Positions 11,641-22,898 of a DNA stretch of 64,000 bases are shown here, piece after piece (position 1 is the first letter of the stretch; every line of letters begins with the position of its first letter). Below the pieces are notes generated by a model, which worked only from the letters and a program-made list of their open reading frames with translations, did no database searches and was not told the DNA's origin. Position numbers and translations under genes: made by a program. Origin of the DNA: Cervus elaphus (Eukaryota > Chordata > Mammalia > Artiodactyla > Cervidae); NCBI RefSeq assembly GCF_910594005.1, contig NC_057848.1, positions 50,795,616-50,859,615 of the forward strand, given 5' to 3'.

Positions 11641-12432
11641 CCAATCTTGACTCTCTGTTTTCTACCTCAGAACACCTCTATTTCCTCCTTTCCCATTCTC
11701 TTCCCAATCCAATTCTGTGAATCTTTGTAGGTGTCTGGGCTACGGAGAACACTCTGGGAACAAACAGCTGCGTAGATCTGTCTCTCTCCTCTTGAGTCCC
11801 CCTTTTTCTCCTCCTGCTCATCTCTATCTCCCTCATCCCTCTCCTCTTCTTCATGTAACTCTGTGAACCTCTCTGGGTGTCCCTAACGGGGGAGAATCTT
11901 TTCGCCATTAACCTAGAAGTTTTATTATCAGTGCTGCATAGTTGGAGAAGTCCTGAGACTACAGGAAGAATAAAACTGAAATCCAGAGGCAGGAAACTTA
12001 AGCCCAAAACCTGAGAACACCAGAAAACTCCTGACTACATGGAACTTTAAGTAATAAGTGACCGTCCAAAAGCCTCCATACCTACACTGAAATCAACCAC
12101 TACCCAAGAGCCAATAAGTTTTAGAGCAAGACATACCACGCAAATTCTCCAGCAACGCAGGAACATAGCCCTGAAAGTCAACATACAGGCTGCCCAAGGT
12201 CACACCTAACACATAGACCCATCTCAAAACTCATTACTGGGCACTCCATTGCTCTCCAAAGAGAAGAAATCAAGTTCCACGCACCAGAACACTGACCCAA
12301 GCTTCCCTAACCAGGAAACCTTGACAAGCCAATCGTCTAACCCCACCCACTGGGTAAATCCTCCACAATAAAAAGGAACCACAGACCTCCAGAATACAGA
12401 AAGCCCACTCCAGACACAGCAATCTAAACAAG

Positions 12433-13359
12433 ATGAAAAGGCACAGAAATACCCAACAGGTAAAGGAACATGAAAAATGCCCACCAAGTCAAACAAAAGA
12501 GGAGGAGATAGGGAATCTACCTGAAAAAGAATTTAGAATAATGATAATAAAAATGATCCAAAATCTTGAAAACAAAATGGAGTTACAGATAAATAGCCTG
12601 GAGACAAAGATTGAAAAGATACAAGAAATGTTTAATAAAGACCTAGAAGAAATAAAAAAGAGTCAATTAAAAATGAATAATGCAATGAATGAGATCAAAA
12701 ACACTTTGGAGGGAACCAAGAGTAGAATAACGGAGGTAAAAGATAGGATAACTGAGGTAGAAGATAAAATGGTGGAAATAAATGAAGCAGAGACGAAAAA
12801 AAAAAAAAGGGTCAAAAGAAATGAGGACAACCTCAGGAACATCTGGGACAAGGTGAAACGCCCCAACATTTCAATCATAGCAGTCCCAGAAGAAGAAGCC
12901 AAAAAGAAAGGCCATGAGAAAATACTCGAGGAGATAGTAGCTGAAAACTTCTCTAAAATTGGGAAGGAAATAGCCACCCAAGTCCAAGAAACCCAGAGAG
13001 TCCCAAACAGGATAAACCCAAGGCGAAACACCCCAAGACACATATTAATCAAATTAACAAAGATCAAACACAAAGAACAAATATTAAAAGCAGCAAGGGA
13101 GAAACAACAAATAACACACAAAGGGATTCCCATAAGGATAACAGCTGATCTATCAATAGAAACCCTCCAGGCCAGAAGGGAATGGCAGGACATACTGAAA
13201 GTAATGAAAGAGAATAACCTACAACCTAGATTACTGTATCCAGCAAGGATCTCATTCAGATATGAAGGAGAATTCAAAAGCTTTACAGATAAGCAAAAGC
13301 TGAGAGAATTCAGCACCACCAAACCAGCTCTTCAACAAATGCTAAAGGATCTTCTCTAG
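12433..13359 (+). CDS. L1 ORF1 protein, RNA-binding chaperone
   Basis: A 308-codon open frame. In L1 this protein coats the L1 RNA as trimers and acts as a nucleic-acid chaperone in cytoplasmic RNPs. Residues about 33-125 are heptad-rich with many Glu, Lys, Ile and Leu, which gives the coiled coil that trimerises. Residues about 140-235 fit the RRM (RPNISIIAVPEEE opening). The C-terminal domain follows, with conserved ARREWQD (247-253) and LLYPARISF (267-275) stretches. It is slightly shorter than the 338-residue human protein, mostly at the N-terminus. A 12-A run encodes the Lys patch at 122-125 and is a frameshift risk. The ATG follows the long 5'UTR and ORF2 starts 51 bp after the stop. 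No lesion is seen, so this protein could still be made if the promoter is active. Confidence 0.93.
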   Translation: MKRHRNTQQVKEHEKCPPSQTKEEEIGNLPEKEFRIMIIKMIQNLENKMELQINSLETKIEKIQEMFNKDLEEIKKSQLKMNNAMNEIKNTLEGTKSRITEVKDRITEVEDKMVEINEAETKKKKRVKRNEDNLRNIWDKVKRPNISIIAVPEEEAKKKGHEKILEEIVAENFSKIGKEIATQVQETQRVPNRINPRRNTPRHILIKLTKIKHKEQILKAAREKQQITHKGIPIRITADLSIETLQARREWQDILKVMKENNLQPRLLYPARISFRYEGEFKSFTDKQKLREFSTTKPALQQMLKDLL

Positions 13360-13410
13360 ACAGGAAATGCAGAAAGGTTGTATAAACGTGAACCCAAAAC
13401 AACAAAGTAA

Positions 13411-16400
13411 ATGGCAACGGGACCACACCTATCAATAATTACCTTAAATGTAAATGGGTTGAATGCCCCAACCAAAAGACAAAGATTGGCTGAATGGATA
13501 CAAAAACATGACCCCTATATATGCTGTCTACAAGAGACCCACCTCACAACAAGAGACACATACAGACTAAAAGTGAAGGGCTGGAAAAAAATATTTCACG
13601 CAAATGGAGACCAAAAGAAAGCAGGAGTCGCAATACTCATATCAGATAAAATAGACTTTCAAATAAAGGATGTGAAAAGAGACAAAGAAGGACACTACAT
13701 AATGATCAAAGGATCAATCCAAGAAGAAGATATAAAAATTATAAATATATATGCACCCAACATACAAGCACCGCAATATGTACGGCAAACACTAACGAGT
13801 ATGAAAGAGGAAATTAATAGTAACACAATAATAGTGGGAGACTTTAATACCCCACTCACAACTATGGATAGATCAACTAAACAGAAAATTAACAAGGAAA
13901 CACAAACCTTAAATGACACAATGGAACAGCTAGACCTAATTGATATCTATAGGACATTTCACCCCAAAACAATCAACTTCACCTTTTTCTCAAGTGCACA
14001 CGGAACCTTCTCCAGAATAGATCACATCCTGGGCCATAAATCTGGTCTTGGAAAATTCAAAAAAATTGAAATTATTCCAATCATCTTTTCTGACCACAGT
14101 GCAGTAAGATTAGATCTCAATTACAGGAAAAAAATTGTTAAAACTTCAAACACATGGAGGCTAAATAACACGCTTCTGAATAACCAACAAATCATAGAAG
14201 AAATCAAAAAAGAAATCAAAATATGTATAGAAATGAATGAAAATGAAAACACAACAACCCAAAACCTATGGGACACTGTAAAAGCAGTGCTAAGGGGAAG
14301 GTTCATAGCATTACAGGCTTACCTCAAGAAACAAGAAAAAAGCCAAATAAATAACCTAACTCTACACCTAAAGCAATTAGAGAAGGAAGAAATGAAGAAC
14401 CCCAGGGTTAGCAGAAGGAAAGAAATCTTAAAAATTAGGGCAGATATAAATGCAATAGAAACTAAAGAGACCATAGCAAAAATCAACAAAGCTAAAAGCT
14501 GGTTTTTTGAAAAAATAAACAAAATTGACAAACCATTAGCAAGACTCATTAAGAAACAAAGAGAGAAGAACCAAATTAACAAAATTAGAAATGAAAATGG
14601 AGCGATCACAACAGACAACACTGAAATACAAAGGATCATAAGAAACTACTACCAGCAGCTCTATGCCAATAAAATGGACAACTTGGATGAAATGGACAAA
14701 TTCTTAGAAAAGTATAACTTTCTAAAACTGAACCAGGAAGAAATAGAAGATCTTAACAGACCCATCACAAGCAAGGAAATCGAAACTGTAATCAAAAAAC
14801 TTCCAGCAAACAAAAGCCCAGGACCAGATGGCTTCACAGCTGAATTCTACCAAAAATTTAGAGAAGAGCTAACACCTATCTTACTCAAACTCTTCCAGAA
14901 AATTGCAGAAGAAGGTAAACTTCCAAACTCATTCTATAAGGCCACCATCACCCTAATTCCAAAACCAGACAAAGATGCCACAAAAAAAGAAAACTACAGG
15001 CCAATATCACTGATGAACATACATGCAAAAATCCTTAACAAAATTCTAGCAAACAGAATCCAACAACATATTAAAAAAAATCATACACCATGACCAAGTG
15101 GGCTTTATCCCAGGAATGCAAGGATTCTTTAATATCCGCAAATCAATCAATGTAATACACCACATTAACAAATTGAAAGATAAAAACCATATGATTATCT
15201 CAATAGATGCAGAAAAAGCCTTTGACAAAATTCAACACCCATTTATGATTAAAACTCTCCAGAAAGCAGGAATAGAAGGAACATACCTCAACATAATAAA
15301 AGCTATATATGACAAACCCACAGCAAGCATCACCCTCAATGGTGAAAAATTGAAAGCATTTCCCCTGAAATCAGGAACAAGACAAGGGTGCCCACTCTCA
15401 CCACTACTATTCAACATAGTGTTGGAAGTTTTGGCTACAGCAATCAGAGCAGAAAAAGAAGTAAAAGGAATCCAGATAGGAAAAGAAGCACTGAAACTCT
15501 CACTGTTTGCAGATGACATGATCCTCTACATAGAAAACCCTAAAGACTCTACCAGAAAATTACTAGAGCTAATCAATGAATATAGTAAACTTGCAGGATA
15601 TAAAATTAACACACAGAAATCCCTTGCATTCCTATATACTAACAATGAAAAAACAGAAAGAGAAATTAAGGAAACAATACCATTCACCACTGCAACAAAA
15701 AGAAGAAAATACTTAGGAGTATATCTACCTAAAGAAACAAAAGACCTATACATAGAAAACTATAAAACACTGATGAAAGAAATCAAAGAGGACACAAACA
15801 GATGGAGAAACATACCGTGTTCATGGATTGGAAGAATCAATATTGTCAAAATGGCTATTCTACCCAAAGCAGTCTATAGATTCAATGCAATCCCTATCAA
15901 GCTACCAACGGTATTTTTCACAGAACTAGAACAAATAATTTCACAATTTGTATGGAAATACAAAAAACCTCGAATAGCCAAAGTAATCTTGAGAAAGAAG
16001 AATGGAACTGGAGGAATCAACCTGCCTGACTTCAGACTCTACCACAAAGCCACAGTCGTCAAGACAGTATGGTACTGGCACAAAGACAGAAATATAGATC
16101 AATGGAACAGAATAGAAAGCCCAGAGATAAATCCACGAACCTATGGACACCTTATCTTTGACAAAGGAGGCAAGGATATACAATGGAAAAAAGACAACCT
16201 CTTTAACAAGTGGTGATGGGAAAACTGGTCAACCACTTGTAAAAGAATGAAACTAGAACACTTTCTAACACCATACACAAAAATAAACTCAAAATGGATT
16301 AAAGATCTAAATGTAAGACCAGAAGCTATAAAACTCCTAGAGGAGAACATAGGCAAAACACTCTCCGACATAAATCACAGCAAGATCCTCTATGACCCAC

Positions 16401-17230
16401 CTCCCAGAATATTGGAAATAAAAGCAAAAATAAACAAATGGGACCTAATGAAACTTAAAAGCTTTTGCACTACAAAGGAAACTATAAGTAAGGTGAAAAG
16501 ACAGCCCTCAGATTGGGAGAAAATAATAGCAAATGAAGAAACAGACAAAGGATTAATCTCAAAAATATACAAGCAACTCCTGAAGCTCAATTCCAGAAAA
16601 ATAAATGACCCAATCAAAAAATGGGCCAAAGAACTAAATAGACATTCCTCCAAAGAAGACATACAGATGGCTAACAGACACATGAAAAGATGCTCAACAT
16701 CACTCATTATTAGAGAAATGCAAATCAAAACCACAATGAGGTACCATTACACGCCAGTCAGGATGGCTGCTATCCAAAAGTCTACAAGCAATAAATGCTG
16801 GAGAGGGTGTGGAGAAAAGGGAACCCTCTTACACTGTTGGTGGGAATGCAAACTAGTACAGCCGCTATGGAAAACAGTGTGGAGATTTCTTAAAAAACTG
16901 GAAATAGAACTGCCATATGACCCAGCAATCCCACTTCTGGGCATACACACTGAGAAAACCAGATCTGAAAGAGACACATGCACCCCAATGTTCATCGCAG
17001 CACTGTTTATAATAGCCAGGACATGGAAGCAACCTAGATGCCCATCAGCAGATGAATGGATAAGGAAGCTGTGGTACATATACACCATGGAATATTACTC
17101 AGCCGTTAAAAAGAATTCATTTGAATCAGTCCTAATGAGATGGATGAAACTGGAGCCCCTTATACAGAGTGAAGTAAGCCAGAAAGATAAAGAACATTAC
17201 AGCATACTAACACATATATATGGAATTTAG
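13411..17230 (+). pseudogene. L1 ORF2 (endonuclease-reverse transcriptase), two lesions
   Basis: About 1,273 codons that would encode the L1 endonuclease and reverse transcriptase. The endonuclease keeps its key residues: N13, E42 in QETH, D144 and N146 in GDFN, D204 in SRIDHIL, and D228-H229 in SDH. RT begins around residue 430 (SPGPDGF, NYRPISL). The frame then shifts in an A8 run at 15073-15080, where one extra A is likely. RT continues in the next frame from about 15083, with catalytic FADD at 15506-15517. A TGA at 16214-16216 replaces what is normally a Cys codon between two Trp codons. The same frame then continues to 17230 with the C-terminal Cys-His knuckle (about 16795-16850). Only two changes separate it from an open frame, so it is young but should make no full-length protein. 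Confidence 0.93.
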
Positions 17231-17529
17231 AAAGATGGTAATGATAACCCTATATGCAAAACAGAAAAAGAGACACAGAAATACAGAACAGACTTTTGAA
17301 CTCTGTGGGAGAATGTGAGGGTGGGATATTTCAAAAGAACAGCATGTATACTATCTATGGTGAAACAGATCACCAGCCCAGGTGGGATACATGAGACAAG
17401 TGCTCGGGCCTGGTGCACTGGGAAGACCCAGAGGAATCGGGTGGAGAGGGAGGTGGGAGGGGGGATCGGGATTGGGAATACATGTAAATCCATGGCTGAT
17501 TCATATCAATGTATGACAAAACCCACTGG
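17231..17529 (+). other. L1 3'UTR with G-rich tract
   Basis: Non-coding tail of the L1. A purine-rich block at about 17437-17476 has several runs of three to six G and could form a G-quadruplex, a usual feature of L1 3'UTRs. The UTR stops at acccactgg and goes straight into poly(A), without the extra 35-bp end seen in the young L1 tail at 54166-54343. Confidence 0.85.
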
Positions 17530-17562
17530 AAAAAAAAAATAAAAAAAATAAAAAAAAAAAAA
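17530..17562 (+). repeat. L1 poly(A) tail
   Basis: Thirty-three bases of A interrupted by two T (AAAT steps). Confidence 0.95.
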
Positions 17563-17707
17563 GAAGGAAGATGATTCCGAAAGCATAGGGAAGGGCAAAA
17601 GTGGTTTTAAAATGGTTCAGTGTGAATTGCTTCATGTACATGACACTGAATCAGTTATAAGTGAGTGGGTTTAAATAAACCATCAATGATTGGAAAAAAA
17701 AAAAAAA
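17563..17707 (+). other. Short unique block ending in a second poly(A)
   Basis: About 130 bases of unique DNA follow the L1 tail and end in fourteen A (17694-17707). An AATAAA lies 15 bases upstream of that run (17674-17679). This is the layout of an L1 3' transduction, but it could be chance; see findings. Confidence 0.45.
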
Positions 17708-17807
17708 GTCAGATTGAGTGCCCGTTCCTAATGTCAATATAGAGAATGGATAAAGAGACAGGGGAGAGTTCAGTGATTCAAACTTCAAGCTCAAGAACCA
17801 CATAAAT

Positions 17808-18032
17808 CAGGGGTCCCCAACCCCTGAGCCATGGCCCAATACCAGTCCGTGGCCTGTTACGAACCAGGCCATAAAGCAGGAGGTGAGCAGCAAGCCAGTG
17901 AGTGATGCTACATCTGCCACTCCTCATCACTTGCATTACCACCTGAACCATTCCCCCGCCCCCACCCTCATTCGTGGAAAAATCGTTTTCCAGGAAACTG
18001 GTCCCTAGTGCCAAAAAGACTGGGGACTGCTG
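17808..18032 (-). mobile_element. MER1-type hAT-Charlie DNA transposon
   Basis: A 225-bp non-autonomous element with terminal inverted repeats caggggtccccaacc / ctggggactgctg. A perfect 8-bp TSD, acataaat, lies at 17800-17807 and 18033-18040. An 8-bp duplication is the hAT signature. Interior words (ccagtccgtggcctgtta, caggaggtgagcagc, gtggaaaaatcg) match MER1/Charlie. The middle is deleted and there is no coding capacity. The strand call is arbitrary. Confidence 0.9.
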
Positions 18033-18233
18033 ACATAAATAATCTGAAATCTTCAATGTGGTCCCTGAGGTAAACCACTATTGCCTACAGCCTGAGGGCT
18101 AAGATTGCTAAAATTCAAAAACAGAACCTCACTCTGTGACTGGCTAAATTACGATGCTAATTAGACTTCCACCTCACAGGGTTTTCTATTGTTAAAATGA
18201 AAACACTGATTGGGAAAGAACTGTCACTGGACT

Positions 18234-18540
18234 GGGACACTGATCTTCTCTGGCCTTGGACTGGAACTTAAACATACAATCAGCTGTAGTCGTTCTCATA
18301 CCTTCACACTCAGACTGGAACTATACAATTGGCTTTCCTGGGCCCCCATCATGTACTATAGATATTGAGCCTTCTCAGTCATCATGACAGCATAAGTTAA
18401 TTCTTTATAATACATCCATCTCTCTCTTTTTATATATACACACACATACACACACACGTATGTCTATTAGATGGATAGACATATAGATATATATAATAGA
18501 TAGATACAAATATATAAATATAGAATCCACAGTAAAGAAA
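18234..18540. repeat. Interspersed repeat, copy 2 (downstream of L1)
   Basis: Shares order and unusual words with 9590-9865 (gggacactgatcttctctgg, tactatagat, atcatgacagcataag, agtaaagaaaa), including the terminal TA microsatellite. It lacks the 5' part found in copy 1. Confidence 0.75.
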
Positions 18541-18665
18541 ACAGTGAATTCTTTAATTTGGAATGAAGATATATGGGAAAACTCATATGGATGAAACTCA
18601 GGACACTGATACTCTAAATTTGGTTAAGTTTTTGCCAGTAGAAGAGGACTCCCCACTCTGACTGT

Positions 18666-19138
18666 TGCAGGATGGGGGACCCCTTCCAGGGCCTGGAAGT
18701 GGGCTCTTGTCTAACACTCAGAAATGAACTGTCCAAGGAAACACACATGCTAACAAAGCAAGAGATTTTATTGGAAAAGGGTGCCCAAGCAGAGCAGTAG
18801 GGTAAGGGAACCCAGGAGAACTGCTCTGCCATGTGGCTTGCAGTCTCGGGTTTTATGGTGATGGGATTAGTTTCCAGGTTGTCTTCAACCAATCATTTTG
18901 ACTCAGAGTCCTTCCTGGTGGTACATGCCTTGTTCAACCAAGGTGCCAGTGAGAAGGATTCTGGGAGGTAGTTGGACATGTGGTGTCACTTTTTGACCAT
19001 TCCTGAACTCTCCCTGTTGATGGTGGCTTATTAGTTCCGTGTTCCTTACCAGGACCTCCTGTCATAAAACAATTCATGCAGATGGTTACTATGGTGCCTG
19101 GTCAGGGTGGGCAGTTTCAGTCAGTGTGCTTCCCTTAA
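18666..19138 (-). mobile_element. Solo LTR, minus strand (ERVK-like), inside ERVL
   Basis: On the minus strand it has a U3, a TATA-like ataaaacc, a polyadenylation signal aataaa (plus-strand tttatt near 18768) and a short U5 ending in CA. The same six bases, gactgt, flank it at 18660-18665 and 19139-19144, which fits a 6-bp ERVK-type duplication. The minus-strand 5' terminus reads TT instead of TG under this choice. An alternative boundary is tgttgcag…ctgtaaca (18663-19148). It looks young compared with the host ERVL. Confidence 0.8.
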
Positions 19139-20040
19139 GACTGTAACAGTTTCCCCACTCCCATTGGGAATGGTCTCTCCATCACCACCTGAGGGGATTA
19201 ACTTCTCATTGACTGAGGAAATTGTGATGGCCTCCTTTGAGACAGGTACCCTGCAATACAATGCTCATTCTTCTCAGGATCCACCTTTACCAGCCCTCCC
19301 AGCCTCTAGACCTTTAACTAACCTCAAGTTTTAGCAGGTCCCTAAAGATGAGGTGTACTTGTGACCCATGAAGATGTGTGCTACACACCAAAAGCACTAC
19401 TTGAGTTTTCTGATACATACTGACAGATCTCAGGGATATGTGTGAGAATGGATAGAATAAAGAGGTGTGGAATAATGATGGAAGAAATTTAATATTGGAT
19501 AAGGCAGGATTTATTGACATGGGCTCACTAAGCAGAAATTTTGCATTTGATGTTGTAGCTCAGGGAGTTAGAAAGGGCCCAACTGGTAAGTTGATTGGCT
19601 GAAACACAGACCAAAAGATGGACCACACCGAGTGAATTAAAAAAAGTCAGATCTGCCTTATTTTAATGTACAGAAAGGAATTCAAAGGTTTAGGGAGATT
19701 TGAATGTTAGAGTAGTTACTTAAGACCTACTCACCAACACAGGTAGGGTTCAGAAGACACACCTTTCATCAAAATGCTGAGAAGTAAATTTCTGAAGGGG
19801 GCTTCAGTATCCTTGAAGAGCTCTGTAATTGCTCTTCTGTGTAGGCAAGACCTTTTCATGGGACTACAATCACTGAATTGGCTAATCTAAATAAAATGGA
19901 AGTAACTGGATGCCAGGTGGCAAGAGTCAACATGCAGCAGTTGGCCACCAAAAGCAAGGTAAGTATTGTTGCTATAATGGACAGTAGAGACAAAGGGGCG
20001 ATCAGAATAGTCTGAATTATGCAGACCTATGCTGCTGGCT

Positions 20041-20313
20041 CGGAGAAGGCAATGGCACCCCACTCCAGTACTCTTGCCTGGAAAATCCCATGGATGGAGG
20101 AGCCTGGTAGGCTGCAGTCCATGGGATCGCTAAGAGTCGGACACAACTGAGCGACTTCACTTTTCCTTTTTGCTTTCATGCATTGAAGAAGTAAATGGCA
20201 ACCTACTCCAGTGTTCTTGCCTGGAGAATCCCAGCGACGGGAGAGCCTGGTGGGCTGCCGACTATGGGATTGCACAGAGTAGGACACGACTGAAGCAACT
20301 TAGCAGTAGCAGC
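20041..20313 (+). mobile_element. Bov-A2 SINE (dimer) with 12-bp TSD
   Basis: Two Bov-A monomers in tandem (each with the aaggcaatggca / aagtaaatggca to cacgactga order), joined by a ctttttgctttc linker. TSD atgctgctggct at 20029-20040 and 20314-20325 is perfect, so this is a recent insertion into the ERVL. Confidence 0.95.
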
Positions 20314-21368
20314 ATGCTGCTGGCTAATTAGTCATGGTGCCTGTAGCATCGAAATAGATTGAAGCCTACTAAATCATTTCAGCCGTGTAAGCAGAAAAGT
20401 TCTAGGTTAAGTTAACAGAAGTCTAAACTGGATGATAAAAACAGAGTTGTGGATCCTAAGTCAATTCCCAGTCTTGAGCTATTTTACATACCCAGAATTC
20501 CTTGAATGAAGGAGAGGCCAGGTCCCCTTAAGGAAGGATACCAGTAAACTACCAAAATTGTACACTCTGTTTCTCCCTGCTCTCCCCAAAGGAACCAATG
20601 GCTTGTTACAGGGTAACTGCACTGGGGAAAAGAAAATAATCAAAACTTTTGTGGACTATAAGACCCTAGTTCTCAAAGAACACTAATTTGTGGGGACCTA
20701 AAACATCACTGCAATTGACCATTCAGAGTACAGATTATGATCAGCTGATCAGCGAAATTTTAGCTCTTATACAGCTCACAGTGGGTCCAGTGGATGCACA
20801 ACTGGAATAAACACTCAACAGCTGGCAGAATCCTCACATTGATTTCCTGACCTGTAATATGAGGGCTACTGTGGTGGATTAGGCCAAATGGAAGTCATTA
20901 GAAGTAACTCTACCTAGCAAAATAGTGACCCCTAAGCAATGCCACATTTGTGGAGGAATTATAGAGATTAGTGCCAACATCAAAACTTGAAAGATGTAGT
21001 GATTTCCACCACATTTCCATTCAATCTTCCTATTTGGCTTATACAAAAGTCATATGAATCTTGTAGAATGACAGTGGTCTATTGTAAGCTTTACCAGGTG
21101 GTGATTACAATTGCAGCTGTTGTACCAGATGTAGTTTTATTGCTTGAGCAAATTAACACATCCCCTGGTACCTGGTTTGCAGCTACTAATTTGGAAAATG
21201 CCTTTTTATCCATCCCTGTCCATATAGTCCATCAGAAACAGTCTGCTTACAGCTGGCAAGACTAGCAATATACCTTTATGTTCTATTTCAGGGATATAGC
21301 AACTCCCTAGCCCTATGCCATAATTTAGTTCTCAGAAATCTTGATCACATTTCACTCCAATGAGATAA

Positions 21369-21930
21369 TGAAACAAGCAGGACCCTGTGGGGCTCCTGGG
21401 CACAAAAGCCTTTCTGGGTCCCCTATTTCTTAATTACAGAAAATAGGCTTCATTCAACTTCCAGGACCTACTCTGAGTTCCAAGGGGGCATGTTCAAACA
21501 GTTACTAGTTAGAGAAGGGAGAAGATGTGGGACAAGTGCAGCCTTGGGGACAAGGTCCTGGTTCCCCATCAAGGAATATACATAACAATATCTTTGAGCT
21601 GTTTTGCAAACACTGAAACCCCCACCAGGTGGGAGAGGTTAACTGTGTGCTCCCCACAAGCACACAGACCCCAAACAGATTGGAACTAGAAATTTGGTGA
21701 TGCTGACTCCCACTCACCTCATCACCAACCATCAGAAAAAAGTCCATGCGCTGATTACACCCTCTTTGAACCACTGATATAAAAAGTCCTACCTCCTTCA
21801 GGTTGGGGGAGACAGTTTTGAGGGCATTAGCCCACTGTGGCCCACAATAAAGCTATTCTTTTCTACTTCATCCAAACTGTCTCTGAAATTTAAATTAGGT
21901 GTGGGGGTACAGAAACCAGATTCAGCTTCA
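21369..21930 (+). mobile_element. Solo LTR (ERV1-like) inside ERVL pol
   Basis: 562 bp from tgaaacaagc to agcttca, flanked by ataa (21365-21368) and atat (21931-21934), a 4-bp duplication with one change. Contains a TATA box (tataaaaag near 21779) and AATAAA near 21847. It splits the ERVL RT region. Confidence 0.8.
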
Positions 21931-22130
21931 ATATCACATTTATTCATGACATAGATGACATTATGCTTACTGGAAAGAGTTATCAAGAATTAGCTATTTA
22001 CTTAATGCTAAGCTATTTGCATGTCACAGAGTGGAAAATAAATCCAAAAAAATGTCAGGGCCTCTTTACCTCAGTGAAGAATCTAGGGCAGTGAGTTAAC
22101 AGGCATGCTGAGACATCCCTTCTAAGGTGA

Positions 22131-22489
22131 ATCATATATACTGAATATTTGTCCTCTCAAAATTCATATGTTGAAATCTAATCCCCAATGTGATAATATT
22201 TGGAGGCAATGTGATTAATAGCTGATTAGGTCATGAGGGTAGAAGCCTCATGAATGGGATTAGTGTCCTTATAAGAGAGACCCCAGAGAATTCCCTTGCC
22301 CCTTCTTCTCTATGACAATACAGAGAGAAGATGGCTGACTATGAACCAGAAAGTGCATTCTCAATAGACACCAAATCTTTCAGCATCTTGAAGTTGGACT
22401 TAGCATCCAATGTGGTGAGAAATAACTTTCTAATGTTGATAAGCCACAGAGTCTATACTAGTCTGTTATATAGCTGCCTGAACTATGAC
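22131..22489 (+). mobile_element. MLT1-type MaLR solo LTR with 5-bp TSD, inside ERVL
   Basis: Carries the MLT1 word order (aaaattcatatgttgaaat, gtgataatatttgga, taggtcatgagggt, gaatgggattagtg, gaccccagaga). Flanked by ggtga at 22126-22130 and 22490-22494. This shows that the MaLR element jumped into an already resident ERVL. Confidence 0.9.
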
Positions 22490-22679
22490 GGTGAAGGACA
22501 ACTGTTGCATCTGACCCCTTCTATGACCAAAAAAGAGGCACAATGACAAGTAAGCCACTTTGAATTTTGGAGGCAAAATATTCCCCATTTAGGTGTCTTA
22601 CCCTGGCCCATTTACCAAGAGATTTGGAAAGCTGACAGATTTTGAATGGGGCTCAGAATGAAAGAAAAGTGGCACATAG

Positions 22680-22898
22680 TTTCCCAGGTGGCACTAGTGA
22701 TAAAGAACCCGCTTGCCTATGCAGGAGACAAAAGAGACATGGGCTAGATCCCTGGGTTGGGAAGATCCCTGGAGAAGGAAATGGCAACCCACTCCAGTAT
22801 TCTTGCCTGAAGAATCCCATGGACAGAAGAGCCTGGTGGACTGCAGTCTGAGGGGTTGCAACGAGTCGGACACGACTGAAGACACTTAGCACTAGCAC
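22680..22898 (+). mobile_element. Bov-tA SINE
   Basis: tRNA-like head (tttcccaggtggcactagtg), the shared Bov-A body and a cacgactga tail. Inserted in the ERVL pol region. TSD not clear. Confidence 0.92.

Larger units (their letters stand above)
9995..12432 (+). promoter_or_regulatory. L1 5'UTR with internal promoter
   Basis: About 2.4 kb of leader precedes ORF1. The first kilobase is CpG-rich (about 10320-11090) and holds a YY1-like site, a 21-bp duplication at 10577-10618 and a 19-bp tandem array. It then switches to A/T homopolymer and polypyrimidine blocks (about 11290-11640). In other mammals the L1 5'UTR is a pol II promoter with antisense activity. That function is inferred here. Confidence 0.85.
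9995..17562 (+). mobile_element. Near-full-length L1 (L1_BT type)
   Basis: A 7.57-kb L1 with every expected part in order: a 5' end carrying aagatggcgg, a long GC-rich 5'UTR, ORF1, a 51-bp spacer, ORF2, a G-rich 3'UTR and a poly(A) tail. L1 copies its RNA into the genome by target-primed reverse transcription. ORF1 is open. ORF2 has only two lesions (an A-run frameshift and a TGA), so the element is recent but should be inactive as read. I could not find a convincing TSD: the 5' flank (…actagagaa) does not match the sequence after the tail (gaaggaagatg…). Confidence 0.97.

Noticed and set aside
12663..13322. 219-codon minus-strand ORF across L1 ORF1
   Set aside because: It is the antisense shadow of ORF1, whose A-rich codons leave few stops on the other strand.
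20987..21265. 92-codon plus ORF as a host gene
   Set aside because: It is a surviving stretch of ERVL reverse transcriptase with stops on both sides.
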